From Streptomyces griseoincarnatus (GTDB lineage: Bacteria > Actinomycetota > Actinomycetes > Streptomycetales > Streptomycetaceae), in assembly GCA_014649575.1 (NCBI GenBank), contig BMTH01000007.1, positions 326,090 through 390,089 of the forward strand: a stretch of 64,000 nt of DNA, given 5' to 3'. The position numbers and the translations under genes are program-made. This document shows, piece by piece, positions 1-9,962 of this stretch. The notes beneath the pieces are model-generated. The model saw only the letters and a list, made by a program, of their open reading frames with translations. It did not search any database and had not been told where the DNA came from. Each line of letters opens with the position of its first letter. Positions within the stretch are counted from its first letter, which is position 1.

Positions 1-330
1 GTCGGTCCACGTGCCGCTCTCCGCGCCGCGGGTACGGATCTGCGCGGTGCCCTCGAAGTCGTCGGCGCTGTCCTCCCAGGAGACGCCGACAAGGGAGAAC
101 ATCTGCGTGTCCGTGCGCGGCAGCTCGCGCTTCTTCGGGTCCTTGCCGTCCAGCGACAGCGTGTGCGCCTGGGCGGGACGGGATGCGTCGTCGGCACCGC
201 TCCCCCCGGAGCCGCCGGTCACGGACACCGCCGTCACCCCTGTACCCGCCAGGACGACGACGCCGGCCGCCAGCCATATCGTGCGCTTCGGCACCCTCGG
301 ACGCCGTGCGCGGATTCCTCTCGGGCTCAT
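1..330 (-). CDS. Secreted peptidoglycan-recognition amidase, N-terminal part (partial)
   Basis: Only the first 110 codons are inside the window; the 3' part lies off the left edge. The ATG at 330 has a GAGGGGTG ribosome site just upstream. The product opens with a basic run (RGIRARRPRVPKR), a hydrophobic segment (residues about 18-33) and a Gly/Ser-rich stretch, as in a Sec signal or N-terminal anchor. It continues with KRELPRTDTQMFSLVGVSW, the beta-rich N-terminal region I associate with long Streptomyces N-acetylmuramoyl-L-alanine amidases of the PGRP family. The zinc-binding catalytic domain is not visible, so the enzyme call is inferred from the N-terminal region only. It is followed on the same strand by nothing visible and preceded by the MmpS-like gene, 31 bases away. 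Confidence 0.6.
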   Translation of the reverse strand, partial: MSPRGIRARRPRVPKRTIWLAAGVVVLAGTGVTAVSVTGGSGGSGADDASRPAQAHTLSLDGKDPKKRELPRTDTQMFSLVGVSWEDSADDFEGTAQIRTRGAESGTWTD

Positions 331-361
331 GCCCACCCCTCATGAAGTGTGTACGTCGTGA

Positions 362-910
362 TCAGTTGCCGTCGGCGGGCAGTGCGCCCGCGCAGGTGGC
401 CCGCCCGAACGCGCCCATGGCGGTGGCCCGCTGGACGTGCTTGCCGCGGACCGCGAGCGTGCAGGAGGCCTGTCCGCCCTTCTCGCCGAGGACGATCGCC
501 ACGGTGGGAGCCATGCCGAGCGGCACCCGCACGGTGCGCTTCCAGGGCAGTTCGGCGTCCCGGACGACGGTCGCCGTGCCGTCCTCGTTCCGGCCGAGGA
601 AGGAGATCTCAGCCGTGCCGTCGCCGGTGACCTCGTAGGTCACGGCGGCGGTCGGCGTCGAGGGCTTCTCCGGCTCCTCCTCGGTGTCGAGCAGGCCGTA
701 GCCGACGAGGCCGGCGCAGGCGAGCAGCAGAACGGCGGCGACCAGCACAACGGCTCTGCCGGCGCCGCTCGAGTCCTTGCTGCCGACGCCGCTCCCGGTG
801 TCACTCGGTGCGCCGTTCTCGGTGTCGCTCGGTGCGCCGTTCCTGGCATCGCTCGGTACGCCGTTCACTGTGCCGTTCTCTTTGTTTTCCGTGAATTCAT
901 TGGCTGACAT
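362..910 (-). CDS. MmpS-like membrane-anchored protein
   Basis: A 182-residue protein. Residues 1-52 are a hydrophilic N-terminal tail with an eight-residue unit repeated three times (NGVPSDAR, NGAPSDTE, NGAPSDTG). Residues 53-74 form one transmembrane helix. Residues 89-178 form a small beta-sandwich ending in a Cys pair (Cys150 and Cys173), the pattern of MmpS-type transport accessory proteins. In mycobacteria MmpS works with an MmpL exporter; no MmpL gene is in this window, so its partner is unknown. I chose the ATG at 910 although the ribosome site is weak; an in-frame ATG at 982 would add 24 residues. It is divergent from the RHS gene and could be co-transcribed with the amidase downstream. 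Confidence 0.65.
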   Translation of the reverse strand: MSANEFTENKENGTVNGVPSDARNGAPSDTENGAPSDTGSGVGSKDSSGAGRAVVLVAAVLLLACAGLVGYGLLDTEEEPEKPSTPTAAVTYEVTGDGTAEISFLGRNEDGTATVVRDAELPWKRTVRVPLGMAPTVAIVLGEKGGQASCTLAVRGKHVQRATAMGAFGRATCAGALPADGN

Positions 911-1069
911 GAACGGGGCTCGGCTTTCCCTGGTCCGGATCGATGCGACATGCAACTGAAGTTGAACCGGGCGGTTATACATCACGCGGAGCGCGCCGCG
1001 CGAGCGAGCGGACATAAAGGGGCGAAACATCGGCGTTCGGCCCTCTAAATGCCCTCGATGTCCGTTCAC

Positions 1070-1100
1070 TTGACAGGGCATCAGCGAAGTCGCCAATAAT
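1070..1100 (+). promoter_or_regulatory. Putative promoter of the RHS gene
   Basis: TTGACA at 1070-1075 and AATAAT at 1095-1100 are separated by 19 bases, a slightly long spacing for a vegetative (HrdB-type) promoter. It lies about 130 bases before the RHS start codon, in the 323-base gap (911-1233) between the divergent MmpS-like and RHS genes. The rest of that gap shows no further gene. Confidence 0.45.
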
Positions 1101-1233
1101 CCCGCCGCCGCGCCCCGCGACCGGTTTCCCATCTGATCGCGAGGTGCTGCACAGCTATGCACCAAGCCGTGCGGGATTCTCCGCGCCGGCTCGTTCGGCG
1201 CGCCCTTTTCGCGTTCGGCGGAGAGGGCCGCCG

Positions 1234-4200
1234 ATGTCGAAAGGTATGCACGTGAAGGTGCCGTACAGGAGATATCTCTCCTGTCTGGTGGCCGCGGCGA
1301 TTGCGGGCACACTCCTGCCGCAAGTCGCTTATGCGGCCCCGCCGTCCGAGCCCGGAAAGGGTGAGGACAAGGGATTTTTCGATACGGTCTCCGGCTGGTT
1401 CGGGGACGACGGTCAGGAGAGCCCGGAGCCGCCGTCGTACGGCGACCGGCCCGTGGCCGACCGGCAGAAACTGGCCAAGGGGAGGAACGCCCCGAAGGCG
1501 AAGCGGGTCAAGGAACTCACCTCCCGCCGCACCCCGTCGGCCCGCTTCTGGGAGCTGTCCGACGGCCGCGTCGAGGCGGAGCTGACGGCCGCCCCGACCG
1601 CGTACAGGGATCCGTCCTCGAAGGCGTGGAAGGCGATCGACACCCGGGTGACGGGGACGAGGGCCAAGGGCTTCGATTTCGCCAACACGGCCAACACCGG
1701 CCGTAGCTGGTTCGGGTCGGACCCGGACCGGCTGCTGCGGTTCGAGACGGCGGAGGGGGGTCAGTCGGTCACCCTCGGCCTGCGGGGGGCGCGCGGCTCC
1801 CTGAAGCCGGAGGCCAAGGGCGACACCGTCACCTACAAGGACGCGGTCGGCGGCGCGGACCTGTCCTACGAGGTCGGTCCTGGCCGGGTGAAGGAGAACA
1901 TCACCCTCGCCGAGCGGCCCGCCGGCCCGGTGACGTACACCTTCACCCTGGACACCGAGGGCCTGACGCCGAAGGCGCGGAAGGACGGCTCGATCGCGTT
2001 CTTCGGAGAGCTGCCGAACACGCCGGTGCTGGTGATACCGGCCCCGTACATGACGGACGCGAGGAAGTCGGCGTCGTCGCCGTACGGGTACGCGTACAGC
2101 GCGGACGTCACGCAGAAGTTGGTCCGTGACGGTGACGGCTGGAAGCTGACGGTCACGCCGGACGCGACGTGGCTGGCGGCGAAGGAGCGGCAGTATCCGG
2201 TCGTGATCGACCCGACGATCACGATCGCGCCGTCGCCTTCGGGTTCGCAGGACGCCATGGTCCTGTCGGACCAGCCGGGCGTGAACTTCAACTCCTCGTG
2301 GAAGCTGGCGGTCGGCAAGACCTCCTCCACCGCCCAGGCGCGTTCGCTGCTGAAGTTCCCGCTGGACGAGATCCCGGCCGGGGTGAAGGTCGACGGCGCC
2401 CGGCTGGGCGTCTACTTCGACCAGTCGCACACCACCAACGGCAACGACGTCACCATCGAGGCGCACCGCGCGACCGGCGCCTGGGACGAGTCGACGGCCA
2501 CCTGGTCGAACACGTCCGGGCTGGTGGGCGAGCTGTCCGGCACGAGCGTCCAGGTGGACGACGGTGACGCGGGCACCACGGCCGCGACCGGCTCCTGGCC
2601 CGCGTCGGGCTCGACGCTGACGCAGTACGCGATCGGCCAGGACTACCGCTACAACAAGGACGCGGTCGCCGGGGACACGTACACCTGGCAGCCGAAGGTC
2701 ACCGACACCGCCACCTACCGCGTGGACGTGCACTACGTCGCGGCCACCGACCGGGCGACGAACGCCCCGTACACGGTGACGCACCGGGACGGCACGCAGA
2801 CGTTCACCGTCGACCAGTCGGCCGGCACCAACGGTGTCTGGACGTCGCTGAACGGCGGCGGCCAGCTGCCCTTCACCAAGGGCACGGTTGGCAAGATCGT
2901 CCTCGGCGACGGTCCCGCGTCGACGTCGACCGCGGTGATCGCGGACGCCGTGCGCCTGGTGAACCCGGCCCAGATCGTCAAGAACACGGGCGAGTACAAC
3001 CAGTGGCACGAGTTCCCGGTCGCCGACACGGTGCAGAAGTGGGTGAGCGGCACCGCCGCCAACCACGGCTTCGTGCTGGCGGCGAAGGACGAGTCGTCCA
3101 CCGGCCCGCTCGGCGGCCCCCGCTACGAGGCCGGTGACGGCGCCTACGGCGGCGAGACCTCCAGCATCCCCCGCCTGACGGTGACCTACGGCAAGGTCGG
3201 CACGGCGCTGAACTCCCCGACCGTGGTGCACTCCACGGGCCCGGAGCTGTCGTGGAAGGCGTACACCAACACCAGCGGGGACACCGGCCAGGACATCGTG
3301 GAGTACCAGCTGCACCGCTCCACGCAGCAGGCGTTCACGCCGTCGGCGGCGACCCTGATCGCGCCGATCAGCTCGTCGGCCACCACGTACACGGACACCA
3401 CCGCGGTTCCGACCCCGGACTCGGCGGCCAACGAGATCGGGAAGTCGTACTACTACCAGATCGCGGTGAAGACCAAGAGCGGGGAACTGCTCGGGTCGCC
3501 GACCCGCATCGTGGGCATCCCGAAGGCCGGCCGGACGATGAAGATCATCCAGGGCAGCCAGGGCGGCGTCACCGACACCACGCTCTCCTCCCAGCAGCCG
3601 TCCACCAACCAGGACACCATCCAGTCCTGGGGCGTGGGCCAGAAGTGGCTGAGCGTCGGTAACAACTCCGGCACCTACGGCACGACCCGCGCCGTGCTGA
3701 AGTTCCCCACCACCGGTATCCCGTCGACCGCCACCGTGATCAACAACCGCATGTTCCTGTGGGGTGCGGAGACCACCACCGACACCGACGGGGCGCTCTA
3801 CGAACTCCACGCCCTGACGCGGGACTTCAACGAGACCCAGGCCACGTGGAGCAACGCCACCTCCACCATCACCTGGAGCAGCGCCGGCGGTGACATGTCC
3901 CCGGCGGTCTCCAGCACCGTCGGCCGGGTGGCGGACGTCGGCCGCCGCGAGTGGGACGCCACCAGCCTGATGCAGGGCTGGATCGACGACCCTGCCGGCA
4001 ACAAGGGCGTCGCCGTCAAGCTGAAGGACGAGTCCTCCGCCGGCCCGCAGGAGCGCACCCTGTTCCTGTCCGCCGAGACGGCCGACCCCCAGCTGCGTCC
4101 GTACATGCAGGTCATCTACGTCGACTCCACCACGGAGGACACGTACTACGCCCCGCAGACGCCGTCCCGGATGACCCCGAACACCACCTACACGGTGGAC

Positions 4201-7200
4201 TTCACGGTCACCAACACCACCTCCGCGGAGTGGGTGGCGGGCGAGCGTGAGCTGTCCTACACCTGGAAGCTGCCCGACGGCACGGACGTCACCACCGGCG
4301 GCAACCAGCTCGCCACCCCGATCCCGAGGCTGCTGCCCGGCCAGTCGGCCACGATCCAGGCGAAGGTCGCCACACCCGTCAACTCGGACTCGGGCAACAA
4401 GCGCGGCGAGTACGTGCTCGGCTGGGACGTCCGCAAGATTGCCGACGGCAGCTGGCTGTCGGCCGGCACCGGCGGCATCCCGTCGCTGAAGCAGAGCGTG
4501 GCGGTCGAGGACCCGACCTCCAACCAGCTCGGCCTGGAGAAGTTCTACTCCTACACCGGCAAGAACACCGGCGCCGGCTCGACGGTGATGAACAACCTGT
4601 CCTCCGGCAACAGCGTCTGGTCCTACAACGCGTTCACCAACCCCGGACGCGGTCTGACGACGTTCGCGCGCTTCTCCTACAACTCACTCGACACCAGTGA
4701 CACGGTCTCGGGCGCGGGCTGGTCGGCGCAGCTGGCAGGCCCCATCCGCCTGGGCACACCGCTGGACTTCCACCCCAACCCCAACCCCACCGAGGTCCGC
4801 CTGCCGGACGGCGACGGCACCACGCACGTCTTCCACAAGCAGGCCGACGGCACCTTCAAGGCCCCGGCGGGCGTCCACTACCGGCTGTCGATGAAGGACG
4901 GCCTGGACTGCAAGCCCACCAAGGACCCGGTCCCGGACGCCTGGACGATGCTGCGCCCGGACGGCACCCGCTTCCTCTTCGGCTGCGACGGCTACCTGAC
5001 CTCGGTGGTCGACAAGAACGGCAACACGCAGACGTACACGTACGAGGAACGCAGGTCCAACAACAAGCCGACCAAGTTCCTCAAGTACATCACCGACCCC
5101 GCGGGCCGGAAGTCGCTGCGCGTCGGCTACTACCTCAAGGGCGACGCGACGTACTCGTACGTCGACGACAGCGGCGCCCTGGTCTCGGGCACCAACCTCA
5201 CCAACTCCAAGATCTACGACCACGTGGCGTCCATGACGGACATCTCGGGCCGCAAGATCTCCTTCTACTACACCGAGAAGGGCCTGCTCGGCCGCATGGT
5301 CGACGGCAGCGGCTCCGACCAGCCGAAGACCTTCAAGTTCACCTACGACGCCACCCAGGGCAACAAGAACGTCAAACTGGTCACCGTCACCGACCCGCGC
5401 GGCAACGGCACCGACCTGGCGTACTACGCCCCGCAGAGCGGTGACGACCCCAAGTACCACTGGTGGACGAAGACCGTCACCGACCGCCTCGACGGGAACA
5501 CGGGCTTCACCTACGCGGCGAACACCGCGACCCCCAAGTTCACGGACACCACCGTGACGGACGCCGAGTCCCACGCGACGAAGTACGTCACCGACGACTA
5601 CGGCCGTCCCGTCCAGACCACCAACGCCAAGTCCCAGACCACCAAGATGAGCTGGGACGCGGACAACAACGTCACGTACCTGGAGGAGGCCAACGGCGCC
5701 AAGACCGCGTACTGCTACGACCAGAAGACCGGCTACCCGCTCTGGTCGCGTGACGCCGAGAACAACAAGACGGGCGTGCCCGACCAGGCGACCGCCTGTG
5801 TGACGGACACCTCCAAGTGGCCCGATTACGCGGCGACGTACGAGTACCAGACCCGCGCCGACGGCTACGCCGCCGACCTGTGGCGCAAGACCTCCCCCGA
5901 GGGCCGCGCCTGGCAGTTCGGCTACGACGACTTCGGCAACCTGAAGACGGTCACCGACCCCAAGGGCGTCGCCACCACCACGGCCGACGACTACACCACC
6001 GCCTACGAGTACAACTCCCACGGTCAGCTGACCAAGGCCATCGACGCCAACGGCAACCCCACGTCGTACAGCGGCTTCGGCCCGACCGGATACCCGGAGA
6101 CGATCACCGACGCGCTGACCCACTCCACGAAGTTCGTCTACGACGAGCGCGGCCAGGTGACCAAGGTCATCGACGCCGAGGAGAAGGTGACCACCCAGAC
6201 GTACGACACCTTCGGCCGCCCGCTGGTCAGCACGGTGCCGAAGGAGCAGGACAAGAATGACCTGATCAGCACTCCCGCTCCGGAGTACGACGCCAACGAC
6301 AACGTCACCACGTCCACGACGCCCAATGGAGCGGTCTCGACGGCGGTGTACGACGACGCGGACCAAATCACCTCGGCGACCGCACCCAAGGACACCACCA
6401 CGTCGGAAGAGCGGAGGACCACCTACACCTACGACAAGGTCGGAAACGTCAAGACGGTGGTGGAGCCCAAGGGCACGCTGACCACGGCCGACACCACCGA
6501 CTACGTCACGACGAACCACTACGACGAGGTCTACCAGCTCACCTCCGTGGTCAACGCGGTCGGCGACAAGATCAGTTACGAGTACGACGACGTCGGCAAC
6601 GCCACCAAGGTCATCGACCCGAAGAAGAACGCCACGGCCGACACGGCCGACTACACGACCAAGACCGTCTACGACCTGAACCATCGGGTCACCTCGGTCA
6701 CGGACGCGGCGGGCAACACCACCAAGCGGGCCTACTCCAAGGACTCGCTGGTCACCTCCACCACGGACGCGGAGAACAACACCACGCTCATCGACTACGA
6801 CGAGCGCGGCAAGACCACCGAGGTCAAGGTCCCGCACAGCGGCACCACGACGATCATCTACCGCACGACCCGGTACGAGTACGACGAGGTCGGCAACACC
6901 ACCAAGGTGATCACCCCGCGGGCCGTCGAGGCGGGCACGACCACGGCGTTCACCGCCCGCACCGAGTACGACGCGCTGAACCGGCCCGTCAAGCAGTACC
7001 AGCCCTACGACCCGGCGGACACCCGCCACAACGACCCGAACGTCTACACCGAGACCGTGTACGACAAGGTCGGCCGGGTGACGGAGACCTCGCTGCCGCC
7101 CTCCGAGGGTCAGACGGTCCGCAACACCACCGCCTACGACTACTTCGACAACGGCTGGGTGAGGTCGTCCACGGATCCGTGGGACATCGCCATCACCTAC

Positions 7201-9948
7201 GACTACAACGACCTGGGCCAGCAGACGGCCCGGACGCTGACGTCGGCGGGCGGTTCCTCCAACCGCACGATGACGTGGGGCTACTACCCCGACGGCAAGC
7301 TCAAATCCCGCTCCGACGACGGCGTCCCGGTGGGCAGGTCGGTGGTCCTCGTGGACAACTCCGACACCCAGCACACCACTTCCACGGGCACGTGGGCCGA
7401 GGGAGACGTCAACGGCCAGCAGGGCTACGATCACCGCACCCACGCCGCCGGCACGGGCACGGACGCCTTCACGTGGACGCTGAACATCCCCGAGGACGGC
7501 ACGTACACCGCGTACGTGAAGTACCCGGAGGTGACCGGCGCGGCCACAACCGCCAAGTACACGCTCACCCACGGCACGACCACCGAACCGGCGGTCACCA
7601 AGGACCAGACGGCCGGCCCCGGTACTTGGGTCAGCCTCGGCGACTACGCCCTCAAGCAGGGCGAGGACACCGAGTTGAAGCTGGAGCAGAACAGCACCGG
7701 CACCGTGGTGGCCGACGCGGTCAAGCTGGTCCGTGACAACTCCGCGGACACCGACAACGAGAAGAAGACCTTCACCTACGCCTACGACGTCAACGGCAAC
7801 CTGACGTCGATCGACGACACCTCCTCCGGGGCGCGGATCGACGCCTACACCGTCGCCTACACGGGCCTCAACCAGGTACAGAAGGTCACGGAGTCGCTGT
7901 TCGGTACGGAGAAGAAGGCGACGTCGTACACCTACGACGCCAACGGCCAGCCGGAGACGGTCACCCACCCGACCCAGCACTCCGCGTACACCTACGACCT
8001 GCGCGAACTGGTCAAGACGGTGTCGGTCGGTAAGACGGCGACGGACACCGACCCGAAGGTGACGTCGTACACATACACGGACCGCGGCCAGAAGCTGAAG
8101 GAGACCAAGGCCAACGACAACACCGTCGACTTCGCCTACTACCTCGACGGCGCGCTGAAGTCGACGGTCGAGAAGAAGGCCGACGGCACCACGCTGGTCG
8201 CCTCCCACACCTACGCCTACGACCCCAACGGCAACAAGGCACAGGACGTCGCGAAGAAGATGAACGCCGACAACCACACGGCGTACCTCGACTCCACGAC
8301 CGACTACTCCTACGACCCGGCCAACCGGCTCACCCAGGCGGTCAAGACGGGCAACGGCGCGGGCACGGAGACCTACGTCCACGACGACAACGCCAACGTC
8401 ATCAGCCAAACGGTCAAGGGCACGAGCACGACTTACCGCTACGACCGCAACCGCCTCCTGACCGCGACGACGTCCGGCATCTCGGCCGACTACACCTACG
8501 ACCCCTTCGGCCGCCAGCAGTCGGTGACATCGCAGGGCAAGGTCATCTCTCGCAGCGTGTACGACGGCTTCGACCACGTCGTGGAGTCCCAGAAGATGGA
8601 CGACACCGGCGCGATGAAGTCCACCACGTACACCTTCGACCCGCTGGACCGCACCGCGTCCAAGACCGCGGACGGCAAGACCACCGACTTCGAGTACCTC
8701 GGCCTGTCCGGCGAGGTCCTCGACGAGAAGGTCGCCGGCAAACTCACCAAGTCCTACCAGTACAGCCCGTGGGGCGAACGCCTGTCGCAGATCAAGCACA
8801 ACACCGACGGCACGACCGAAGACGGCTACTACGGCTACAACAGCCACACCGATGTCGAGACCCTCACGGACAGCAGCGGCAACACCAAGGCCACGTACGG
8901 CTACACCGCCTACGGCTCCGAGGACGAGTCCGAATTCACGGGCATCGACAAGCCGGACGCCAACGATCCCACGAAGGAGACGTACAACCCCTACCGCTAC
9001 AACGCCAAGCGCTGGGACGCCCAGTCCGGCACCTATGACATGGGCTTCCGCGACTACAACCCGGGGCTCAACCGCTTCACCACCCGGGACATGTACAACG
9101 GCGCCCTGGCCGACATGAACCTCGGTGTGGACCCGTACACCGGAAACCGGTACGCCTTCACCGGGGGCAACCCCACCAGTTTCGTCGAATTCGATGGCCA
9201 CTTCTCCATCACGGACATCGCGAAGGACGTCCTGAAGTTCGCCGGCAAGAGGAACCCGGTGGGCCTGGTCAGCTCCGTATCGGGCCTGTTGTTCGACTTC
9301 GATCCCGTCGGTGACGCCGTTGACACGGTGGTCGGCGAGATCTTCGGAGAGACCGAGTCCCGCTGGTACCAGGCGAAGGACTACGACAAGGGCCGTTTCC
9401 TCACCCCTGATGGAGAGGTGGAGACGGATCCGGGCATCGGTTCCGGCGACCTCCCTCCGAGTTGTCTCAACGGTGGGCAGACCTGGGTCTTCTATCAGCC
9501 TCTGGACGACCAGGGGCGTGCCACGGGCATGCACGCCTGCCTCAACAAGGGAGACTTCAACTACTCGAAGGACAACGGAGAGGCTGCCTTCCCCGACAAT
9601 GACGCCACCGCGATCTGGGGCTCCAAGGCGCCCTGGCCCGTCGAGGACTGGGGAGACAACCCGAAGGGCATAAAGTCCGGTATGCACAGGGGGCATCTCC
9701 TGGCCCGTCAACTGGGAGGTGACGGTGAGGACCGCAGGAATCTAGTCCCCCTGTACGCCCGCGTCAATACGCCGGAAATGCGGGACATCGAGACCGAGAT
9801 TGCCGAGCGCATCCAAGGGAATGAGACAATTCTGTACAGTGTAATCCCGGACTACGGAAGCGGTGGAAATGTGCCGACAAGTCTCACCTTGACTGCTGTC
9901 GGCAACAAGGGGTATAGACTGAACTACCCCTTGATCAATCAGCCATAG
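1234..9948 (+). CDS. RHS/YD-repeat polymorphic toxin with C-terminal nuclease domain
   Basis: A secreted 2904-residue toxin. The ATG at 1234 has GGAGAGGG seven bases upstream. Residues 1-34 are a Sec signal (cleavage after VAYA). DNRLRE-type adhesion domains lie near residues 320-440 and 770-960. Golvesin-like beta domains lie near 480-575 and again, inside the repeat cage, near 2036-2165. YD/RHS repeats run from about 1146 to 2587, and the RHS core motif is at 2588-2656 (YRYNAKRWD, then NPTSFVEFDGH). After the core, residues 2657-2904 form a variable toxin tip: GMHRGHLLARQLGGDG and RRNLVPLY match the DNA/RNA non-specific endonuclease family, with His2821 the likely catalytic base. The next gene is its immunity protein. 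The last 250 bases are visibly less GC-rich than the body, as expected for a swapped-in tip. Confidence 0.93.
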   Translation: MSKGMHVKVPYRRYLSCLVAAAIAGTLLPQVAYAAPPSEPGKGEDKGFFDTVSGWFGDDGQESPEPPSYGDRPVADRQKLAKGRNAPKAKRVKELTSRRTPSARFWELSDGRVEAELTAAPTAYRDPSSKAWKAIDTRVTGTRAKGFDFANTANTGRSWFGSDPDRLLRFETAEGGQSVTLGLRGARGSLKPEAKGDTVTYKDAVGGADLSYEVGPGRVKENITLAERPAGPVTYTFTLDTEGLTPKARKDGSIAFFGELPNTPVLVIPAPYMTDARKSASSPYGYAYSADVTQKLVRDGDGWKLTVTPDATWLAAKERQYPVVIDPTITIAPSPSGSQDAMVLSDQPGVNFNSSWKLAVGKTSSTAQARSLLKFPLDEIPAGVKVDGARLGVYFDQSHTTNGNDVTIEAHRATGAWDESTATWSNTSGLVGELSGTSVQVDDGDAGTTAATGSWPASGSTLTQYAIGQDYRYNKDAVAGDTYTWQPKVTDTATYRVDVHYVAATDRATNAPYTVTHRDGTQTFTVDQSAGTNGVWTSLNGGGQLPFTKGTVGKIVLGDGPASTSTAVIADAVRLVNPAQIVKNTGEYNQWHEFPVADTVQKWVSGTAANHGFVLAAKDESSTGPLGGPRYEAGDGAYGGETSSIPRLTVTYGKVGTALNSPTVVHSTGPELSWKAYTNTSGDTGQDIVEYQLHRSTQQAFTPSAATLIAPISSSATTYTDTTAVPTPDSAANEIGKSYYYQIAVKTKSGELLGSPTRIVGIPKAGRTMKIIQGSQGGVTDTTLSSQQPSTNQDTIQSWGVGQKWLSVGNNSGTYGTTRAVLKFPTTGIPSTATVINNRMFLWGAETTTDTDGALYELHALTRDFNETQATWSNATSTITWSSAGGDMSPAVSSTVGRVADVGRREWDATSLMQGWIDDPAGNKGVAVKLKDESSAGPQERTLFLSAETADPQLRPYMQVIYVDSTTEDTYYAPQTPSRMTPNTTYTVDFTVTNTTSAEWVAGERELSYTWKLPDGTDVTTGGNQLATPIPRLLPGQSATIQAKVATPVNSDSGNKRGEYVLGWDVRKIADGSWLSAGTGGIPSLKQSVAVEDPTSNQLGLEKFYSYTGKNTGAGSTVMNNLSSGNSVWSYNAFTNPGRGLTTFARFSYNSLDTSDTVSGAGWSAQLAGPIRLGTPLDFHPNPNPTEVRLPDGDGTTHVFHKQADGTFKAPAGVHYRLSMKDGLDCKPTKDPVPDAWTMLRPDGTRFLFGCDGYLTSVVDKNGNTQTYTYEERRSNNKPTKFLKYITDPAGRKSLRVGYYLKGDATYSYVDDSGALVSGTNLTNSKIYDHVASMTDISGRKISFYYTEKGLLGRMVDGSGSDQPKTFKFTYDATQGNKNVKLVTVTDPRGNGTDLAYYAPQSGDDPKYHWWTKTVTDRLDGNTGFTYAANTATPKFTDTTVTDAESHATKYVTDDYGRPVQTTNAKSQTTKMSWDADNNVTYLEEANGAKTAYCYDQKTGYPLWSRDAENNKTGVPDQATACVTDTSKWPDYAATYEYQTRADGYAADLWRKTSPEGRAWQFGYDDFGNLKTVTDPKGVATTTADDYTTAYEYNSHGQLTKAIDANGNPTSYSGFGPTGYPETITDALTHSTKFVYDERGQVTKVIDAEEKVTTQTYDTFGRPLVSTVPKEQDKNDLISTPAPEYDANDNVTTSTTPNGAVSTAVYDDADQITSATAPKDTTTSEERRTTYTYDKVGNVKTVVEPKGTLTTADTTDYVTTNHYDEVYQLTSVVNAVGDKISYEYDDVGNATKVIDPKKNATADTADYTTKTVYDLNHRVTSVTDAAGNTTKRAYSKDSLVTSTTDAENNTTLIDYDERGKTTEVKVPHSGTTTIIYRTTRYEYDEVGNTTKVITPRAVEAGTTTAFTARTEYDALNRPVKQYQPYDPADTRHNDPNVYTETVYDKVGRVTETSLPPSEGQTVRNTTAYDYFDNGWVRSSTDPWDIAITYDYNDLGQQTARTLTSAGGSSNRTMTWGYYPDGKLKSRSDDGVPVGRSVVLVDNSDTQHTTSTGTWAEGDVNGQQGYDHRTHAAGTGTDAFTWTLNIPEDGTYTAYVKYPEVTGAATTAKYTLTHGTTTEPAVTKDQTAGPGTWVSLGDYALKQGEDTELKLEQNSTGTVVADAVKLVRDNSADTDNEKKTFTYAYDVNGNLTSIDDTSSGARIDAYTVAYTGLNQVQKVTESLFGTEKKATSYTYDANGQPETVTHPTQHSAYTYDLRELVKTVSVGKTATDTDPKVTSYTYTDRGQKLKETKANDNTVDFAYYLDGALKSTVEKKADGTTLVASHTYAYDPNGNKAQDVAKKMNADNHTAYLDSTTDYSYDPANRLTQAVKTGNGAGTETYVHDDNANVISQTVKGTSTTYRYDRNRLLTATTSGISADYTYDPFGRQQSVTSQGKVISRSVYDGFDHVVESQKMDDTGAMKSTTYTFDPLDRTASKTADGKTTDFEYLGLSGEVLDEKVAGKLTKSYQYSPWGERLSQIKHNTDGTTEDGYYGYNSHTDVETLTDSSGNTKATYGYTAYGSEDESEFTGIDKPDANDPTKETYNPYRYNAKRWDAQSGTYDMGFRDYNPGLNRFTTRDMYNGALADMNLGVDPYTGNRYAFTGGNPTSFVEFDGHFSITDIAKDVLKFAGKRNPVGLVSSVSGLLFDFDPVGDAVDTVVGEIFGETESRWYQAKDYDKGRFLTPDGEVETDPGIGSGDLPPSCLNGGQTWVFYQPLDDQGRATGMHACLNKGDFNYSKDNGEAAFPDNDATAIWGSKAPWPVEDWGDNPKGIKSGMHRGHLLARQLGGDGEDRRNLVPLYARVNTPEMRDIETEIAERIQGNETILYSVIPDYGSGGNVPTSLTLTAVGNKGYRLNYPLINQP

Positions 9949-9962
9949 CGAGAAGAGGGAAA

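Noticed and set aside
1081..3810. A 909-codon minus-strand frame overlapping the RHS N-terminal part and the upstream promoter
   Set aside because: Low-complexity Arg/Gly/Val composition and no recognisable domain; it covers a convincing promoter and signal peptide on the other strand.
4684..9711. A very long open frame (1675 codons) on the minus strand opposite the RHS gene
   Set aside because: It is the Val/Gly/Arg-rich shadow of the repetitive RHS coding strand in high-GC DNA; no motif, ribosome site or domain. The plus strand has clear domains.
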